DNA from: Gammaproteobacteria bacterium HGW-Gammaproteobacteria-15
GTDB taxonomy: Bacteria; Pseudomonadota; Gammaproteobacteria; Enterobacterales; Alteromonadaceae
Assembly: GCA_002840125.1 (NCBI GenBank)
Contig: PGZF01000001.1
Coordinates: 1,121,237 to 1,185,236 of the forward strand
DNA length: 64,000 nt
Reading direction: 5' to 3'
Shown here in pieces: positions 43,554 through 53,261 of this stretch; the first letter of the stretch is position 1, and every line of letters starts with the position of its first letter. A model generated the notes under the pieces. It ran no database searches. It was not told the origin of the DNA and saw only the letters and a list, made by a program, of their open reading frames with translations. The position numbers and the translations under genes are program-made.

Positions 43554-43665
43554 TAAAATTCCTGTTTTGCCAAAGCTTAACTACCGTTGCCGTTATTGCG
43601 CTGAAATACTGCACACGGCTTAAAGCGCGCAGTATAGCAGAACAGCGCCGCACGGAGTTAACCCC

Positions 43666-43935
43666 GTGAGCAACTGGTATCTGTATATGGTGCAAACCGG
43701 CAGTGGTATGCTGTATACCGGCATTAGCACCGATCCTGTCAGGCGATTGCGCCAGCACAGTGGCGAGCTGGCCGGCGGTGCTAAAGCGCTACGCGGTAAA
43801 GGGCCGTTAACGCTGGTGTATCAGCAGCCTGTTGCTGATAAAAGCGCTGCCGCCAAAGCCGAGTATCAACTTAAACAACTATCCAGAAGTGCAAAGCTGG
43901 CGCTTGCCGCCAGCTATAACCCAAGTGAGATTTGA
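43666..43935 (+). CDS. GIY-YIG nuclease family protein
   Basis: An 89-residue single GIY-YIG domain of the YhbQ/UPF0213 type. WYLYMVQTGSGMLYTGISTDPVRRLRQH contains the variant GIY-YIG (LYM...YTG) with the catalytic Arg, and AAAKAEYQLKQLSR holds the metal-binding Glu. The cellular role is unknown. The start is GTG 43666 with GGAG 8 nt upstream. Its TGA overlaps the ATG of the AEC transporter gene by one base. Confidence 0.9.
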   Translation: MSNWYLYMVQTGSGMLYTGISTDPVRRLRQHSGELAGGAKALRGKGPLTLVYQQPVADKSAAAKAEYQLKQLSRSAKLALAASYNPSEI

Positions 43936-44837
43936 TGGACAACTTTCTGCTTATCCTGGCTTATCTGTGCATTGGCGTTTTACTGCGCCGGTTACCTGCC
44001 ATGCCACAAAACAGCGGTATTGCACTGAATATGTATGTGCTTTATGTGGCACTGCCTGCACTGATCCTGAAAAACGTACCCCAGTTACAATTTTCTGCTG
44101 CATTACTTATTCCGGCCGTTACACCCTGGTTGCTGCTGTTGGCAGTAGTGGCAACAGTATTGCTGCTCAGTAAAGTCTTTCGCTGGCCCCGTGAGGTTAC
44201 CGGCGCCTTGTTAATTGTGCTGCCGCTGGGTAATACCTCGTTTTTAGGCTTTCCGATGACAGAGGCATTATTTGGCAGTGACGCCATGCCATATGCAGTG
44301 GTATACGATCAGCTGGGCTCATTTATTGCGCTGGCAAGCTATGTCACGGTAATAGCGGCGCTATACAGCCCAACAGCAGCCAAACCAACTGTTAAAGGTA
44401 TTATCGTTAAAGTTATTACCTTTCCGTCTTTTATTGCCTTGCTACTGGGTTTGTTACTGCGCGGCACTGAATATCCGCCCTTTGCCACACAGTTAATTGA
44501 TAATCTGGCAGCAACTCTGGTACCGGTGGTAATGGTAGCGGTAGGTTTTGCCCTGACGATCAAATTCAGTAAAAGCGAAATATCACCGCTTATTTGTGCA
44601 CTGCTGATTAAACTGGCGCTCATGCCTGCACTGGTAGCTGCGCTGTGGTTTAGTGTTGGCCAACGTGGTATTGCTGTGGATGTCAGTATTTTTCAGGCAG
44701 CAATGCCGCCAATGATCTCCGCCGGTGCTATTGCCATTATGGCGGGGCTGGCGCCGCGCCTGGTTAGCGGCATTATTGGTATTGGTATCTTACTGGGGCT
44801 GGTTAGCTTACCGGTGGTGTTCTGGCTGCTGCATTAA
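43935..44837 (+). CDS. AEC family transporter
   Basis: A 300-residue inner-membrane carrier of the auxin-efflux-carrier family, with about ten hydrophobic segments in two inverted halves. NMYVLYVALPALILKNVP, LPLGNTSFLGFPMTEALFG and QAAMPPMISAGAIAIMAG are conserved family segments. Members export organic acids or amino acids; the substrate here is unknown. The start ATG 43935 overlaps the previous stop (TGATG), so translation is coupled. Confidence 0.88.
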   Translation: MDNFLLILAYLCIGVLLRRLPAMPQNSGIALNMYVLYVALPALILKNVPQLQFSAALLIPAVTPWLLLLAVVATVLLLSKVFRWPREVTGALLIVLPLGNTSFLGFPMTEALFGSDAMPYAVVYDQLGSFIALASYVTVIAALYSPTAAKPTVKGIIVKVITFPSFIALLLGLLLRGTEYPPFATQLIDNLAATLVPVVMVAVGFALTIKFSKSEISPLICALLIKLALMPALVAALWFSVGQRGIAVDVSIFQAAMPPMISAGAIAIMAGLAPRLVSGIIGIGILLGLVSLPVVFWLLH

Positions 44838-45007
44838 TCATCTTCAGGCTGATCTTTTGCCGGTTTTAACCGGCCGGCTTTTTTCAGCGCATCGTTAAGC
44901 AAAAACTCAATCTGGCCGTTAACACTGCGAAACTCATCATCTGCCCAGCGCTGCAAAGCGCTGAGCATTGTTTCGTCAATACGTAAAGCAAAGGCTTTTT
45001 TAGCCAC
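44834..45007 (-). CDS. Arc-like ribbon-helix-helix protein
   Basis: A 57-residue protein: KKAFALRIDETMLSALQRWA forms the beta strand and first helix, then DEFRSVNGQIEFLLNDAL is the second helix, as in Arc/MetJ-type repressors; the C-terminus is charged. GTG 45007 has AGGGG 6 nt upstream, at the very end of the SPFH gene, so the two form an operon. It overlaps the convergent AEC gene by 4 bp. It may bind the 27-bp inverted repeat upstream of the SPFH gene. Confidence 0.85.
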   Translation of the reverse strand: MAKKAFALRIDETMLSALQRWADDEFRSVNGQIEFLLNDALKKAGRLKPAKDQPEDD

Positions 45008-45015
45008 AACAACCC

Positions 45016-45873
45016 CTACTGATACAGGCTACCGGTATTAATTACCGGCTGCACATGATGATCACCACACAATACCACCAGCAGGTTACTGACCATTGCA
45101 GCTTTGCGCTCGTCATCCAGTTGTACCACGTTGCGCGCAGATAACCGCTCCAGCGCTGTTTCTACCATACCCACAGCACCTTCAACAATTTGCTGGCGTG
45201 CTGCTACTATTGCTGCGGCCTGCTGGCGCTGCAACATGGCGCTGGCAATTTCCGGTGCATAAGCTAAGTGGCTAATGCGGGCTTCCAGCACCTGCACTCC
45301 GGCTTTATTTAACCGGGCCTGAATTTCGCTTTTAAGCAGCTCGGTGATGTCATCAGTGCTGCTGCGCAGGCTTATAGCCTCATCATTGCCGGCATCATAA
45401 GCATAGCTGGAGGCTAAATGACGGATAGCAGATTCACTTTGAATGCTGACAAAGTTCTCGTAATTGTCTACTTCAAATACCGCTTCAGCACTGTCCACTA
45501 CTTTCCATACTACTACAGCAGCAATTTCCACCGGGTTACCGGCATTATCATTTACCTTCATTTTGCTGCTTTCAAAGTTACGTACCCGCAGCGATACTTT
45601 TTGTTTGCTGTACAAAGGGTTAGACCAGCGCAAACCATTATTCAGATCGGTACCGACATAACGGCCAAACAACTGCAGCACTGCCGACTGGTTCGGATGC
45701 ACCATATAAAAACCAAACCAACAGATAAACACCACTATTGCCAGCAATAAAGCTATAACTTTCACCGCCCCCGGCAACATCACTACCCCTGCTAATGTCA
45801 GTAACTGCGCCAGTAGCAAAACCCCAATCATGCCAAAACCGCCTTTACTGTTAATCATGCGTTCCTGCAACAT
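45016..45873 (-). CDS. SPFH/band-7 domain membrane protein
   Basis: A 285-residue membrane-anchored scaffold of the stomatin/prohibitin/flotillin superfamily. Two hydrophobic segments (about 14-32 and 36-55) precede the SPFH domain ([59 protein letters not shown]) and a helical C-terminal part with [17 protein letters not shown]. Such proteins organise membrane microdomains or regulate proteases. ATG 45873 has AGAGGG 6 nt upstream. An Arc-like regulator gene follows after 8 bp, and a strong dyad lies upstream. Confidence 0.9.
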   Translation of the reverse strand: MLQERMINSKGGFGMIGVLLLAQLLTLAGVVMLPGAVKVIALLLAIVVFICWFGFYMVHPNQSAVLQLFGRYVGTDLNNGLRWSNPLYSKQKVSLRVRNFESSKMKVNDNAGNPVEIAAVVVWKVVDSAEAVFEVDNYENFVSIQSESAIRHLASSYAYDAGNDEAISLRSSTDDITELLKSEIQARLNKAGVQVLEARISHLAYAPEIASAMLQRQQAAAIVAARQQIVEGAVGMVETALERLSARNVVQLDDERKAAMVSNLLVVLCGDHHVQPVINTGSLYQ

Positions 45874-45886
45874 AACCAGCCCTCTT

Positions 45887-45913
45887 AAATTGATATTATT
45901 TTGATATCAATTT
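45887..45913. promoter_or_regulatory. 27-bp dyad upstream of the SPFH-Arc operon
   Basis: AAATTGATAT, 7-nt spacer, ATATCAATTT: perfect 10-bp arms, 13 bp before the SPFH start codon. The core TTGATATCAA is also repeated in part as a direct repeat, which suits pairs of ribbon-helix-helix dimers. Autoregulation by the Arc-like protein encoded in the same operon is the simplest reading, but is inference. Confidence 0.65.
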
Positions 45914-46033
45914 AGTGCAACTGCAGAAAAATGCAACTATTTAATATTATGCAACCACACCTTACAGAGTAATGGGCGGCAACGTGCTTTTCTGCTAAGG
46001 TAAAACAACAACTTACTTAGCTGAATAACTTAT

Positions 46034-47173
46034 ATGACCGAAAAGCTTTTAGTCTGGTGGCAACATGTTGTTACTCAGCTGCAGCAAGCAGAACTGTGGT
46101 ATCAGCTACCTGCAATAGCGTCCTGTATCGTGCTGGCAGCGGTTATTAACCGCCTGGTGGGCAGGTTCCTGATTGACAGCGGTGGGGAGGGCTTACGCCA
46201 TGTTGCTCTGCGCAGCTCGCACCGCATCTTACTGCCCTTTAGCCTGGCAGCCTTACTGGCTATTTGTAGCGCTCTATTCAGCTTATATCAGCTGAGTCAT
46301 AACCTGTTGCAGCTCCTTATCCCTGTTGCTCTTGCACTTGGCATGATCCGGCTGTTGCTGTATGGGCTGCGTAAAGCCTTTTCGGACGGCCCACTGATGA
46401 AATCCATTGAGCCGGCAGTAGCAGTGATGATCTGGCTGTTGGTAGTGTTGCATTTGGCCGGTTGGTTAACGCCCTTACTTGATTTGATGGACTCGCAGGC
46501 TTTTACGCTGGGCGACAGCAGAGTTTCATTACTGAGTGTTGTAAAACTAATCTTAGTGATTATTCTGGCGTTTACTCTGGCGCTATGGCTGGCTGAACTG
46601 TTAAACCAGCAAATGAAAAAAGCCCAGTATATCAGCCCCAGTATGCAGGTGGGGTTTAGCAAGTTTAGTAAATTTCTGCTTATTACCATCGCGTTTTTAA
46701 TTGCGCTAAATGCCGTGGGCATTAACCTTAGCTCGCTGGCGGTGTTTGGTGGCGCACTGGGTGTTGGTCTGGGTTTTGGTTTACAACGCATTGCATCAAA
46801 TTTTATCAGCGGTTTTATTTTGGTGCTTGATCGCAGCATTAAACCCGGCGACGTTATTTCAGTGGGCCAGAACTTTGGCTGGGTGCACGAACTTAAAGCC
46901 CGTTATGTAGTGGTGCGTAACCGTGAAGGGGTAGATACGCTGATCCCAAACGAAAACCTGATCACATCAGAGGTGATTAACTGGAGTTATGAAGACCGTA
47001 ATGTACGGGTAAAAATGATGGTGCAGGTAAGCTACGCAGATGACCCGGAGCAAGCCATGGCGCTGATGTTGCTGTGCGCCAAAAAATCAAAACGGGTGCT
47101 GGATACGCCAGAACCAACAGTAATGTTAAAGAACTTTGCCGACAATGGTATTGAACTGGAACTACGGGTGTAG
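46034..47173 (+). pseudogene. MscS-family mechanosensitive channel, truncated by in-frame TAG
   Basis: Mechanosensitive channel of the MscS family with about five or six TM segments. The pore-lining helix GGALGVGLGFGLQRIASNFISG and the beta domain DRSIKPGDVISVG are intact, as is NREGVDTLIPNENLI. The frame stops at TAG 47171-47173 after ELELRV, where relatives read on with W-I-A-D-P. The same frame continues with IADPEYGADTVKSDIN, AIWRAFKQEGITIPYPQRDLHI to about 47295, the missing end of the cytoplasmic vestibule. A TGG-to-TAG change (or a sequencing error) explains this. About 40 residues would be lost. Confidence 0.85.
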
Positions 47174-47290
47174 ATAGCCGATCCGGAATATGGCGCTGAC
47201 ACGGTAAAATCCGACATCAACGTTGCCATATGGCGCGCTTTTAAGCAGGAAGGTATTACCATACCTTACCCGCAGCGCGACTTACATATT

Positions 47291-47318
47291 AAGCGCCTGT
47301 TATTACTGACAGGCGCTT
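47291..47318. terminator. Stem-loop between MscS-family gene and acnA
   Basis: AAGCGCCTG, 10-nt loop, CAGGCGCTT: a perfect 9-bp stem between the convergent genes, 15 bp after the acnA stop. Neither strand shows a T-run, so intrinsic termination would be weak. It may be a shared 3' structure. Confidence 0.5.
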
Positions 47319-47333
47319 ACAACTGTGACCGCT

Positions 47334-50051
47334 TTACGCCTCGCCTATCATTCTGCGCAGCACATAATGCAAAATACCACCATGCTGGTAATAGGCCAGC
47401 TCGTTGCCGGTATCAATACGGCAGATAACGTCTAACTCCTGCTTGGCGCCATCAGCGTAAGTAATAATCAGCTCCAGCTTTTGCCGTGGTTTCAGAGTGT
47501 TTAAACCACGCAGCGTAAAGCTTTCTTCGCCGGTTAATTGCAGGGTTTTACGATCGGTTCCCGATGGAAACTGCAGCGGCAGCACGCCCATACCAATTAA
47601 GTTAGAGCGGTGAATACGTTCAAACGATTCTGCCAATACCGCCCGTACCCCCAGCATCAGCGTGCCTTTAGCGGCCCAGTCACGCGATGAACCTGTGCCG
47701 TACTCTTTACCGGCCACCACTATCAATGGCAGTTCTTGCTGCTGATAACGCATGGCGGCATCGAAAATCGGCATGGTTTCGCCCGACGGATAATGCCGGG
47801 TTACACCACCTTCAGTGCCGGGCAGCATTTCGTTACGAATGCGCACATTGGCGAAGGTGCCACGCACCATAACTTCATGATTACCACGGCGTGAACCGTA
47901 AGAGTTAAAGTCAGCTTTATCAATACCATGATCGAGCAAATACTGGCCGGCAGGGCTACTTTGTTTAATTGAACCTGCCGGTGAAATATGATCGGTCGTC
48001 ACCGAATCACCCAGCACAGCTAACAACCGGGCATTGACAATATCGGCTATCGGTTTAGGCTGGCGCGTCATACCACGGAAAAAGTCGGGTTGGCGGATAT
48101 AGGTCGACTCCGGCCAGGTATAAGTTTTTGCCTGCGATACATCAATAGCGCGCCAGCTGTCGTCACCATCAAACACTTGCGCATATTCTTTACTGAACAT
48201 GCTGCTATTTACCTGCGCTACCGCAGCGGCAACATCTTTGCTATCGGGCCAGATATCTTTTAAATACACTTCTTTGCCATCTTCCCCCTGCCCCAGCGAC
48301 TGAGTACTTAAATCAATATTGATTGTGCCGGCCAGTGCAAAAGCCACCACCAATGGCGGTGAAGCCAGCCAATTTGATTTAATTAACGGGTGTATACGGC
48401 CTTCAAAATTGCGGTTGCCCGACAATACCGCCGACACATTTAAATCGGCACTGCTAATGGCATTTTCTATCGGTTTTGCCAGCGGGCCGGAGTTACCAAT
48501 ACAGGTAGTGCAACCATAGCCCACCAGATTAAAACCCAGTTGCTCAAGCGGTTGCATTAAGCCGGCCTGCTGCAGATAGCGGGTAACCACTTTAGAGCCA
48601 GGCGCTAATGAGGTTTTTACCCAGGGTTTACGCCTAAGGCCTTTAGCAACCGCATTTTTGGCCAGTAAGCCGGCAGTCATTAACACACTGGGGTTTGACG
48701 TGTTGGTACAAGACGTAATAGCCGCAATAACCACAGCATGATTGTCCAGCTGCATGCGCTGGCCATCCAGCTCAAAGCTGCGATCCGGTTGTTTTACCTC
48801 TGTTTGCGCTGCGCCTTCATTTACCATTTCAGCGTCGCGCTCTTTACTTACGGTTGGCTCAAGTGCCAGCGCATTATCACAGTGTTGTTTTAACCCGGTA
48901 AGTGTCACTTTATCCTGTGGTCTTTTCGGCCCGGCCAGTGACGCTACAACTGTACTTAAATCCAGATGCAGCGTATCGGTAAATATTGGCGTAGCCCCTT
49001 TTTGCCGCCACAAGCCCTGCGTCTGGCTATACGCTTTAACTCTGGCAATAACCGTGTCGTCACGGCCGGTAAGCTGCAAATAGTCCAGCGTTACCTGATC
49101 AACCGGGAAAAAGCCGCAGGTTGCACCGTATTCCGGCGCCATATTGGCAATAGTGGCGCGATCAGCCAGTGCTAACTGATCCAGACCATCACCGAAAAAC
49201 TCGACAAATTTGCCCACCACGCCGTGCTTACGCAGCATTTGCGTAACGGTAAGCACCAAATCGGTTGCAGTGATACCGGCGTTTAACTTACCGGTAAATT
49301 CAAAACCGATAACCTCGGGGATAATCATCGACACGGGTTGGCCCAGCATAGCGGCTTCAGCTTCAATACCACCGACACCCCAGCCCAGAATACCCAGCGC
49401 ATTAATCATAGTGGTGTGGGAATCGGTACCTACCAGCGTATCAGGGTAAGCTAACTGGCCATCAGCGGTTTGTTCTGCCCAGACTGTCTGACCCAGATAC
49501 TCCAGGTTCACCTGATGGCAAATACCGGTGCCCGGCGGCACCACTCTGAAATTGGCAAAGGCTTTAGCGCCCCAGCGTAAAAACGCATAGCGCTCGTAAT
49601 TGCGCTGCATTTCAATATCGACATTCTGCGTAAAGGCTTGCTCTGTGGCATAGCGATCTACCATTACCGAGTGGTCAATTACCAGATCTACCGGTGACAG
49701 CGGGTTCACCTTATCCGGATCTTCACCCAACGCAGCTACCGCAGCGCGCATAGCGGCGAGATCAACTACCGCCGGCACGCCGGTAAAATCCTGCATTAAC
49801 ACCCGGGCCGGGCGAAAAGCAATTTCGCGCTCAGAAGTACCGGTTTTTTGCCAGTCGACTAATGCCTGAATATCCGCATCGGTTACCGTATCGCCATCAA
49901 GGTTACGTAACAGATTCTCCAGTAATACCTTAAGCGAAAACGGTAAGCGGCTGATATCACCAAACTGGGTCGCGGCCTTTTTCAGACTGAAAATACGGTA
50001 CTGCTGTTTATCTACCGTAAGTTCGTCGGCGTAGGGGTTAGCTGTAGTCAT
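47334..50051 (-). CDS. acnA: Aconitate hydratase AcnA
   Basis: TCA-cycle aconitase of the IRP1-like A type, 905 residues. Cluster-ligating cysteines are in AITSCTNTSNPSV and GYGCTTCIGNSGPL; VGTDSHTTMINALGILGWGVGG and the swivel-domain KEYGTGSSRDWAAKG are also present. AcnA enzymes are the stress-stable, oxidation-resistant form. It lies alone; AceK, which controls flux at isocitrate, is in this window but 39 kb away. Confidence 0.97.
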   Translation of the reverse strand: MTTANPYADELTVDKQQYRIFSLKKAATQFGDISRLPFSLKVLLENLLRNLDGDTVTDADIQALVDWQKTGTSEREIAFRPARVLMQDFTGVPAVVDLAAMRAAVAALGEDPDKVNPLSPVDLVIDHSVMVDRYATEQAFTQNVDIEMQRNYERYAFLRWGAKAFANFRVVPPGTGICHQVNLEYLGQTVWAEQTADGQLAYPDTLVGTDSHTTMINALGILGWGVGGIEAEAAMLGQPVSMIIPEVIGFEFTGKLNAGITATDLVLTVTQMLRKHGVVGKFVEFFGDGLDQLALADRATIANMAPEYGATCGFFPVDQVTLDYLQLTGRDDTVIARVKAYSQTQGLWRQKGATPIFTDTLHLDLSTVVASLAGPKRPQDKVTLTGLKQHCDNALALEPTVSKERDAEMVNEGAAQTEVKQPDRSFELDGQRMQLDNHAVVIAAITSCTNTSNPSVLMTAGLLAKNAVAKGLRRKPWVKTSLAPGSKVVTRYLQQAGLMQPLEQLGFNLVGYGCTTCIGNSGPLAKPIENAISSADLNVSAVLSGNRNFEGRIHPLIKSNWLASPPLVVAFALAGTINIDLSTQSLGQGEDGKEVYLKDIWPDSKDVAAAVAQVNSSMFSKEYAQVFDGDDSWRAIDVSQAKTYTWPESTYIRQPDFFRGMTRQPKPIADIVNARLLAVLGDSVTTDHISPAGSIKQSSPAGQYLLDHGIDKADFNSYGSRRGNHEVMVRGTFANVRIRNEMLPGTEGGVTRHYPSGETMPIFDAAMRYQQQELPLIVVAGKEYGTGSSRDWAAKGTLMLGVRAVLAESFERIHRSNLIGMGVLPLQFPSGTDRKTLQLTGEESFTLRGLNTLKPRQKLELIITYADGAKQELDVICRIDTGNELAYYQHGGILHYVLRRMIGEA

Positions 50052-50268
50052 AACATACCTCGTGCTGATTACTGTTAACTAAGTGTAGCTCATCAGCATT
50101 ACAGTACGAGGTTGAAACGGTGAGCGGGGTAGCAAAAGAGATAGCGCACTGCGCAAGCGCCGACAGTTGGCAAGCGAAAATCTGCCGGGATACCAAACCA
50201 GCAGCTACTGTTTGAGTACTCAGGATTGTTCAGATAAACTCAGTGCAGCTTAGCAAACAAGGCCTGTC

Positions 50269-51009
50269 ATGCAGCAGATGGAACATATTTTGGTCGTCGA
50301 TGACGATAGAGAAATCCGTGAGTTGGTAGGTAATTATCTGACAAAAAACGGCATGCGGGTCAGCCTGGCGGCCGATGGCAGGCAAATGCGCGCCTTCCTC
50401 GATGCCAATACTGTGGATTTGATCGTACTGGACATTATGATGCCGGGTGACGACGGCTTACAGCTTTGCCGTGAATTACGTACCAGCAAACATAAAGCTA
50501 TCCCGGTATTGCTGCTGACCGCCCGCAGCGACGAAACCGATCGCATCGTCGGGCTGGAGATGGGCGCCGACGATTATCTGACCAAACCCTTTTCTGCCCG
50601 TGAACTGCTGGCACGGATCAACGCGGTACTGCGGCGCACCCGCATGTTGCCGCCAAACCTGCAAATCACTGAAAGTAGCCGGTTAATTGGCTTTGGCAAC
50701 TGGCGGCTGGATACCAGTGCCCGGCATCTACTTGATACAGCAAATACTATCGTTTCGCTAAGCGGCGCAGAGTACCGATTGTTGCGGGTGTTTCTCGATC
50801 ATCCGCAGCGGGTGCTCAGCCGTGAGCAATTACTAAACCTGACCCAAGGCCGCGAAGCCGACATTTTTGACCGCTCTATTGATTTGCTGGTCAGCCGTTT
50901 GCGTCAGCGTTTGCGTGACGATGCCCGGGAAGCGGCGTGTATAAAAACCGTGCGTAACGAAGGTTATGTTTTTACCTTAACGTTGCAACTGCTTGAGCCA
51001 GTATCTTGA
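50269..51009 (+). CDS. OmpR-family response regulator
   Basis: A 246-residue response regulator. The receiver shows DDD at the acidic pocket, phosphoacceptor Asp55 in LIVLDIMMPGDDG, LLTARSDETD and DDYLTKPFSARELLARI; the winged helix ends DIFDRSIDLLVSRLRQRL...IKTVRNEGYVF, the OmpR/RstA-like group. ATG 50278 is an alternative start. The overlapping kinase gene follows. A ferric-reductase-like gene and ohr lie downstream, hinting at a redox or metal stimulus. Confidence 0.92.
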   Translation: MQQMEHILVVDDDREIRELVGNYLTKNGMRVSLAADGRQMRAFLDANTVDLIVLDIMMPGDDGLQLCRELRTSKHKAIPVLLLTARSDETDRIVGLEMGADDYLTKPFSARELLARINAVLRRTRMLPPNLQITESSRLIGFGNWRLDTSARHLLDTANTIVSLSGAEYRLLRVFLDHPQRVLSREQLLNLTQGREADIFDRSIDLLVSRLRQRLRDDAREAACIKTVRNEGYVFTLTLQLLEPVS

Positions 51010-51011
51010 GC

Positions 51012-52328
51012 ATGAAGCCGCTGCTTATGCAGCTGCGTTTTCCGCAAAGTCTGGCTGCCCGCCTGTCATTAATTTTACTTGTCGGTTTGGTGCTGGCGTA
51101 TGGTTTGTCGTTCAGTTCGCAATTTTACGAGCGCTACCAAACCGGCCGTAACGTGATGCTGAAGAATCTGTCCACCGATGTCAGTACTGCAGTGGCACTG
51201 CTGGATAGATTACCTGCAGAAGAAAGAGCGAACTGGTTACCTTTAGTGGAAAGAGGAAACTATCGCTATTTGCTGGATCAGCCCATCACTGGCGAGCCTA
51301 TGGATATGCGACAGCCCCCTATGGCAGTGCTGACTATTGCGCAGACGGTCGCTACACGGTATCAACCTGTGTTTCAGATTATGCCGGGGCCACGGCTGCA
51401 TTTTCAGGTGCATATGACGTTAAGTGACGGCAAGTTATTGACGTTGGATGTCACTCCGGGGGCCATACCTGTAGCACAGTGGTTGCCTGTGGTGCTGATT
51501 CTGCAACTGTTGGTACTATTGGGTTGTATCTGGCTGGCTGTGCATATGGCCATTCGGCCGCTAACCCGTCTGGCCCAGGCGGTTGATCATCTGGATCCCG
51601 ATACACCCGGCCCGGAACTGGATGAAACAGGCCCCAGTGAAGTGGTGTATGCCGCCAGGGCGTTTAATACACTGCAAAGCCGCATTGGTGTTTATCTCAA
51701 AGAGCGGATGCAACTGCTGGCCGCTATTTCACATGATTTGCAAACGCCTATCACGCGGATGAAATTGCGGGTAGAGCAGATGGATAACTCAGAGGAAAAA
51801 GACAAGTTATGGAGTGATTTAAGTGAAATGCAACATCTGGTCAGGGAAGGTGTAGCCTACGCCCGCAGTATAGATACAACTGCTGAACCGGCATGCCGGA
51901 TAGACCTTGATGCGTTTCTCGACAGTTTAGTTTGTGATTATCAGGACAGCGGCCAGGCCGTCAGCCTCAATGGCAACACTGCAGCAGTGATCAACACCAG
52001 ACCTCATGCGCTGCGCCGTATTCTGACCAATCTAACAGATAACGCGCTGAAGTTTAGCGGCAGTGCAGAATTAACGGTGCAAAGCACTGCATTCGGCATC
52101 CAACTACAGGTACTGGATAACGGGCCTGGTATACCAGAAGCTGAACTGCAACAGGTGCTGCAGCCTTTTTACCGGGTCGAGAGTTCACGCAATCGTGATA
52201 CCGGCGGCACCGGTTTGGGGCTGGCAATAGCACAGCAACTCTGTAAGACGCTTGGCGGGCATCTGACTTTGCATAACCGCGCAGACGGCGGGCTGTGTGT
52301 CACTGTGGATTTGCCGCACCACAGTTGA
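51012..52328 (+). CDS. Sensor histidine kinase (EnvZ/RstB type)
   Basis: A 438-residue kinase. TM1 is at about 13-32, a periplasmic segment of about 120 residues follows, TM2 is at about 156-178, then a HAMP region (AIRPLTRLAQAVDHL). The phospho-His lies in LLAAISHDLQTPITRMKLR; ATPase boxes are NLTDNALKFSG, DNGPGIPE and GGTGLGLAIAQQL. TTG 51006 overlaps the regulator stop; ATG 51012 is preferred. It pairs with the preceding OmpR-type regulator. Confidence 0.92.
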   Translation: MKPLLMQLRFPQSLAARLSLILLVGLVLAYGLSFSSQFYERYQTGRNVMLKNLSTDVSTAVALLDRLPAEERANWLPLVERGNYRYLLDQPITGEPMDMRQPPMAVLTIAQTVATRYQPVFQIMPGPRLHFQVHMTLSDGKLLTLDVTPGAIPVAQWLPVVLILQLLVLLGCIWLAVHMAIRPLTRLAQAVDHLDPDTPGPELDETGPSEVVYAARAFNTLQSRIGVYLKERMQLLAAISHDLQTPITRMKLRVEQMDNSEEKDKLWSDLSEMQHLVREGVAYARSIDTTAEPACRIDLDAFLDSLVCDYQDSGQAVSLNGNTAAVINTRPHALRRILTNLTDNALKFSGSAELTVQSTAFGIQLQVLDNGPGIPEAELQQVLQPFYRVESSRNRDTGGTGLGLAIAQQLCKTLGGHLTLHNRADGGLCVTVDLPHHS

Positions 52329-52341
52329 TCTGACAACCCCG

Positions 52342-52404
52342 GATACATAGAGATACAAAAGGCCAGATCGCCGACATATTGGAGATACAGTCTATACAGA
52401 TAAT
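52342..52404 (+). promoter_or_regulatory. GATACA direct repeats upstream of the ferric-reductase-like gene
   Basis: GATACA occurs at 52342-52347, 52352-52357 and 52384-52389, with a variant TATACA at 52393-52398. The pairs are spaced 10 and 9 bp apart, like the direct-repeat sites of OmpR-family regulators. The 133-bp region separates the two-component system from the next gene, so it may be that regulator's target. No experimental support. Confidence 0.4.
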
Positions 52405-52462
52405 GGACAGTGAAGCAGCGACTGCATCCGGCATGGCGCGCTTAATTTAAAGGATCCTGTCC

Positions 52463-53095
52463 ATGACTTATCCCAACTCCGGGTCCGGCCTGCGTGGCTG
52501 GACTTTGTTTTCGCTGCTGTCTTTAGCTGTGTTGCTGTTTGCGACCAGTACCATGCTGTGGCATACCGAATTAGTCGATGCATTACGCAGTGCTATCCGT
52601 GTCACCGCCCGCACTTCATTTACGTTGTTCCTATTGGCATTTTTAGCCTCCTCGCTGGCTATTCTGGTGCCTAGCTCAGGTACGAAAGCACTACTGCGGG
52701 AAAGACGCTTTATCGGCTTGTCATTTGCGTTTTCGCATTTGGTGCACGGCATTCTAATCCTGATTTATGCCAATATGTTTCCTGAAACCTTCTGGAATGG
52801 CCGCACTGCCACCGCCAATATTCCCGGCTCTGTGGGTTATCTGTTTATTCTATTGCTAACGATCACCTCTTTCCCTGTGATGGTCCGGCTATTGGGTTTC
52901 AGCGCCTGGAAACTGCTGCACTCGACCGGTACCTGGGTGATAGCCGCCATTTTCTGCCTGTCATTTTATAAACGTCTGCCGCTGCACCCGTGGTACCTGA
53001 TTGCATTTAGCATCATGGTGTCGGCCATTGTGCTGAAACTAACAGCAAAAGTAGCGGTGCGTGCCCGTAAATTCGCCAAAACCGGGGCTATGTAA
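52463..53095 (+). CDS. Ferric reductase-like transmembrane protein
   Basis: A 210-residue inner-membrane protein with about six hydrophobic segments, of the ferric-reductase-like (MsrQ/YedZ-related) group. Candidate haem-ligating histidines lie in FSHLVHGILILIY and WKLLHSTGTWV. It is not next to a molybdopterin subunit (MsrP), so it is not obviously MsrQ. ATG 52463 has AAGGA 8 nt upstream. It may be controlled by the upstream two-component system through GATACA repeats. Confidence 0.82.
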   Translation: MTYPNSGSGLRGWTLFSLLSLAVLLFATSTMLWHTELVDALRSAIRVTARTSFTLFLLAFLASSLAILVPSSGTKALLRERRFIGLSFAFSHLVHGILILIYANMFPETFWNGRTATANIPGSVGYLFILLLTITSFPVMVRLLGFSAWKLLHSTGTWVIAAIFCLSFYKRLPLHPWYLIAFSIMVSAIVLKLTAKVAVRARKFAKTGAM

Positions 53096-53261
53096 AGCGT
53101 TATTCCGCACATCCGCTGATGAACACACTAAAACATTACGCTAACGCCTGTTCAGGGCATACAGGCGGCACATGGACGTGAAAGCTATCTGCAGCGGGCT
53201 GCTGCAACCCGGAAATGCCTGTAAAGGTACTAACTTGATAAACAACCTGAAGGAAAACATA

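Noticed and set aside
47174..47428. Separate gene after the MscS TAG
   Set aside because: The segment is the in-frame continuation of the channel and has no start codon or ribosome site; read-through would run into acnA antisense.
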